Positions 6,178 to 6,400 of a stretch of 6,400 nt of DNA are shown piece by piece. The notes beneath the pieces were generated by a model. The model was not told the DNA's origin. It did no database searches and saw nothing but the letters and a program-made list of their open reading frames with translations. How positions within the stretch are numbered: position 1 is the first letter of the stretch; each line of letters begins with the position of its first letter. The position numbers and the translations under genes are program-made. The DNA comes from DATJPR01 sp035506295. GTDB taxonomy: Bacteria; Bacteroidota; Ignavibacteria; UBA10030; UBA6906. The stretch is taken from positions 1 through 6,400 of the forward strand of contig DATJPR010000298.1 of the NCBI GenBank assembly GCA_035506295.1, in the 5' to 3' direction.

Positions 6178-6400
6178 TCAATGAATCTCGTTTGCGACCT
6201 CAGCGAGTTTCCGGCTCGCTGCCTGCGTCGTTTTCGCTTCCGCGATGATGCGCATGATTGGCTCGGTGTTGGACTTCCGGAGATGCACCCAGGATTCTTC
6301 GAAATCGAATTTGATACCGTCTTCCTTGTTGACGCGCGCGCTCGACGAATACCGGCGTTCGAGGCGGTGCATCACATCGTCGGGGTTTGCGGCGCCGAGC
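6178..6400 (-). CDS. Phosphohexomutase (phosphoglucosamine/phosphomannomutase family), C-terminal fragment
   Basis: The frame is open to the right edge of the window; 73 C-terminal residues are present, ending at TGA 6180-6178. The segment DGIKFDFEESWVHLRKSNTEPIMRIIAEA matches domain IV of the alpha-D-phosphohexomutase superfamily. R-K-S-N-T-E-P (41-47 of the fragment) is the loop that grips the substrate phosphate, and IMRIIAEA is the following strand. These enzymes move phosphate between C1 and C6 of hexose phosphates through a phosphoserine located upstream of this fragment. In FCB bacteria such proteins are often annotated GlmM (cell-wall precursor GlcN-1-P), but SNTEP is shared by phosphomannomutase/phosphoglucomutase types, whereas classical GlmM has SGTEP. 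The fragment cannot decide, so no symbol is given. It is followed by the heptad-repeat gap and then dprA. Confidence 0.88.
   Translation of the reverse strand, partial: LGAANPDDVMHRLERRYSSSARVNKEDGIKFDFEESWVHLRKSNTEPIMRIIAEAKTTQAASRKLAEVANEIH

Noticed and set aside
5948..6181. A minus-strand ORF of 77 codons that exactly bridges the phosphohexomutase stop and the dprA start with 4-bp overlaps at both ends.
   Set aside because: It needs a TTG start, resembles no family I know, is Arg/Pro/Ser-rich, and runs straight through both heptad arms, where the 7-nt period changes frame with each unit. The neat overlaps are probably chance, though a leader peptide cannot be fully excluded.

Overview
This window holds an ordinary block of bacterial housekeeping genes plus two unusual heptanucleotide-repeat hairpins in its intergenic gaps. 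I see no mobile element, CRISPR array, tRNA or rRNA, and no defence or biosynthetic system. The coding DNA is GC-rich. Several features point to the Bacteroidota/Chlorobiota/Ignavibacteriota (FCB) group: the sigma-54 N-terminus (KLSPQQVQYLKMLQLPTLAL, then an acidic stretch and IDDYMNDD), a cysteine-rich DUF3109-type protein, and a PdxB-type erythronate-4-phosphate dehydrogenase. This placement is an inference from protein style; there is no marker RNA gene to confirm it.

Layout. Positions 1-579 (+) are the 3' part of pdxB (vitamin B6 synthesis). It converges on a long minus-strand cluster. In transcription order, right to left, the cluster is: the 3' end of a phosphohexomutase gene (6400-6178, cut by the window edge), dprA (5951-4824), a DUF3109 protein gene (4747-4160), rpoN (4155-2695), hslV (2663-2127) and hslU (2130-724). 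Spacing is tight from the DUF3109 gene onward: 4 bp to rpoN, 31 bp from rpoN to hslV, and a 4-bp GTGA overlap between hslV and hslU. These four are probably one operon. A weak promoter-like site lies in the 76-bp gap after dprA. dprA has a strong Shine-Dalgarno sequence and follows a 226-bp gap.

Function. HslV and HslU form a complete two-component ATP-dependent protease, with the key catalytic residues visible in both. RpoN is the alternative sigma factor that needs AAA+ activators. DprA is a ssDNA-binding, RecA-loading protein of natural transformation. The DUF3109 protein has a cysteine arrangement suggesting metal or Fe-S binding, but its role is unknown.

Non-coding content. The pdxB/hslU gap (580-723) and the dprA/mutase gap (5952-6177) each carry an imperfect inverted repeat whose arms are tandem 7-nt units: AGTARGC at the first site, AGTAGGA-like at the second. 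The two loops are unrelated. At the first site the repeat runs into pdxB and supplies its last three codons and stop. Next to it, just downstream of hslU, is a G-rich tract able to form a G-quadruplex. These repeats are the part of the window most worth following up. No gene-free stretch exceeds 300 bases.
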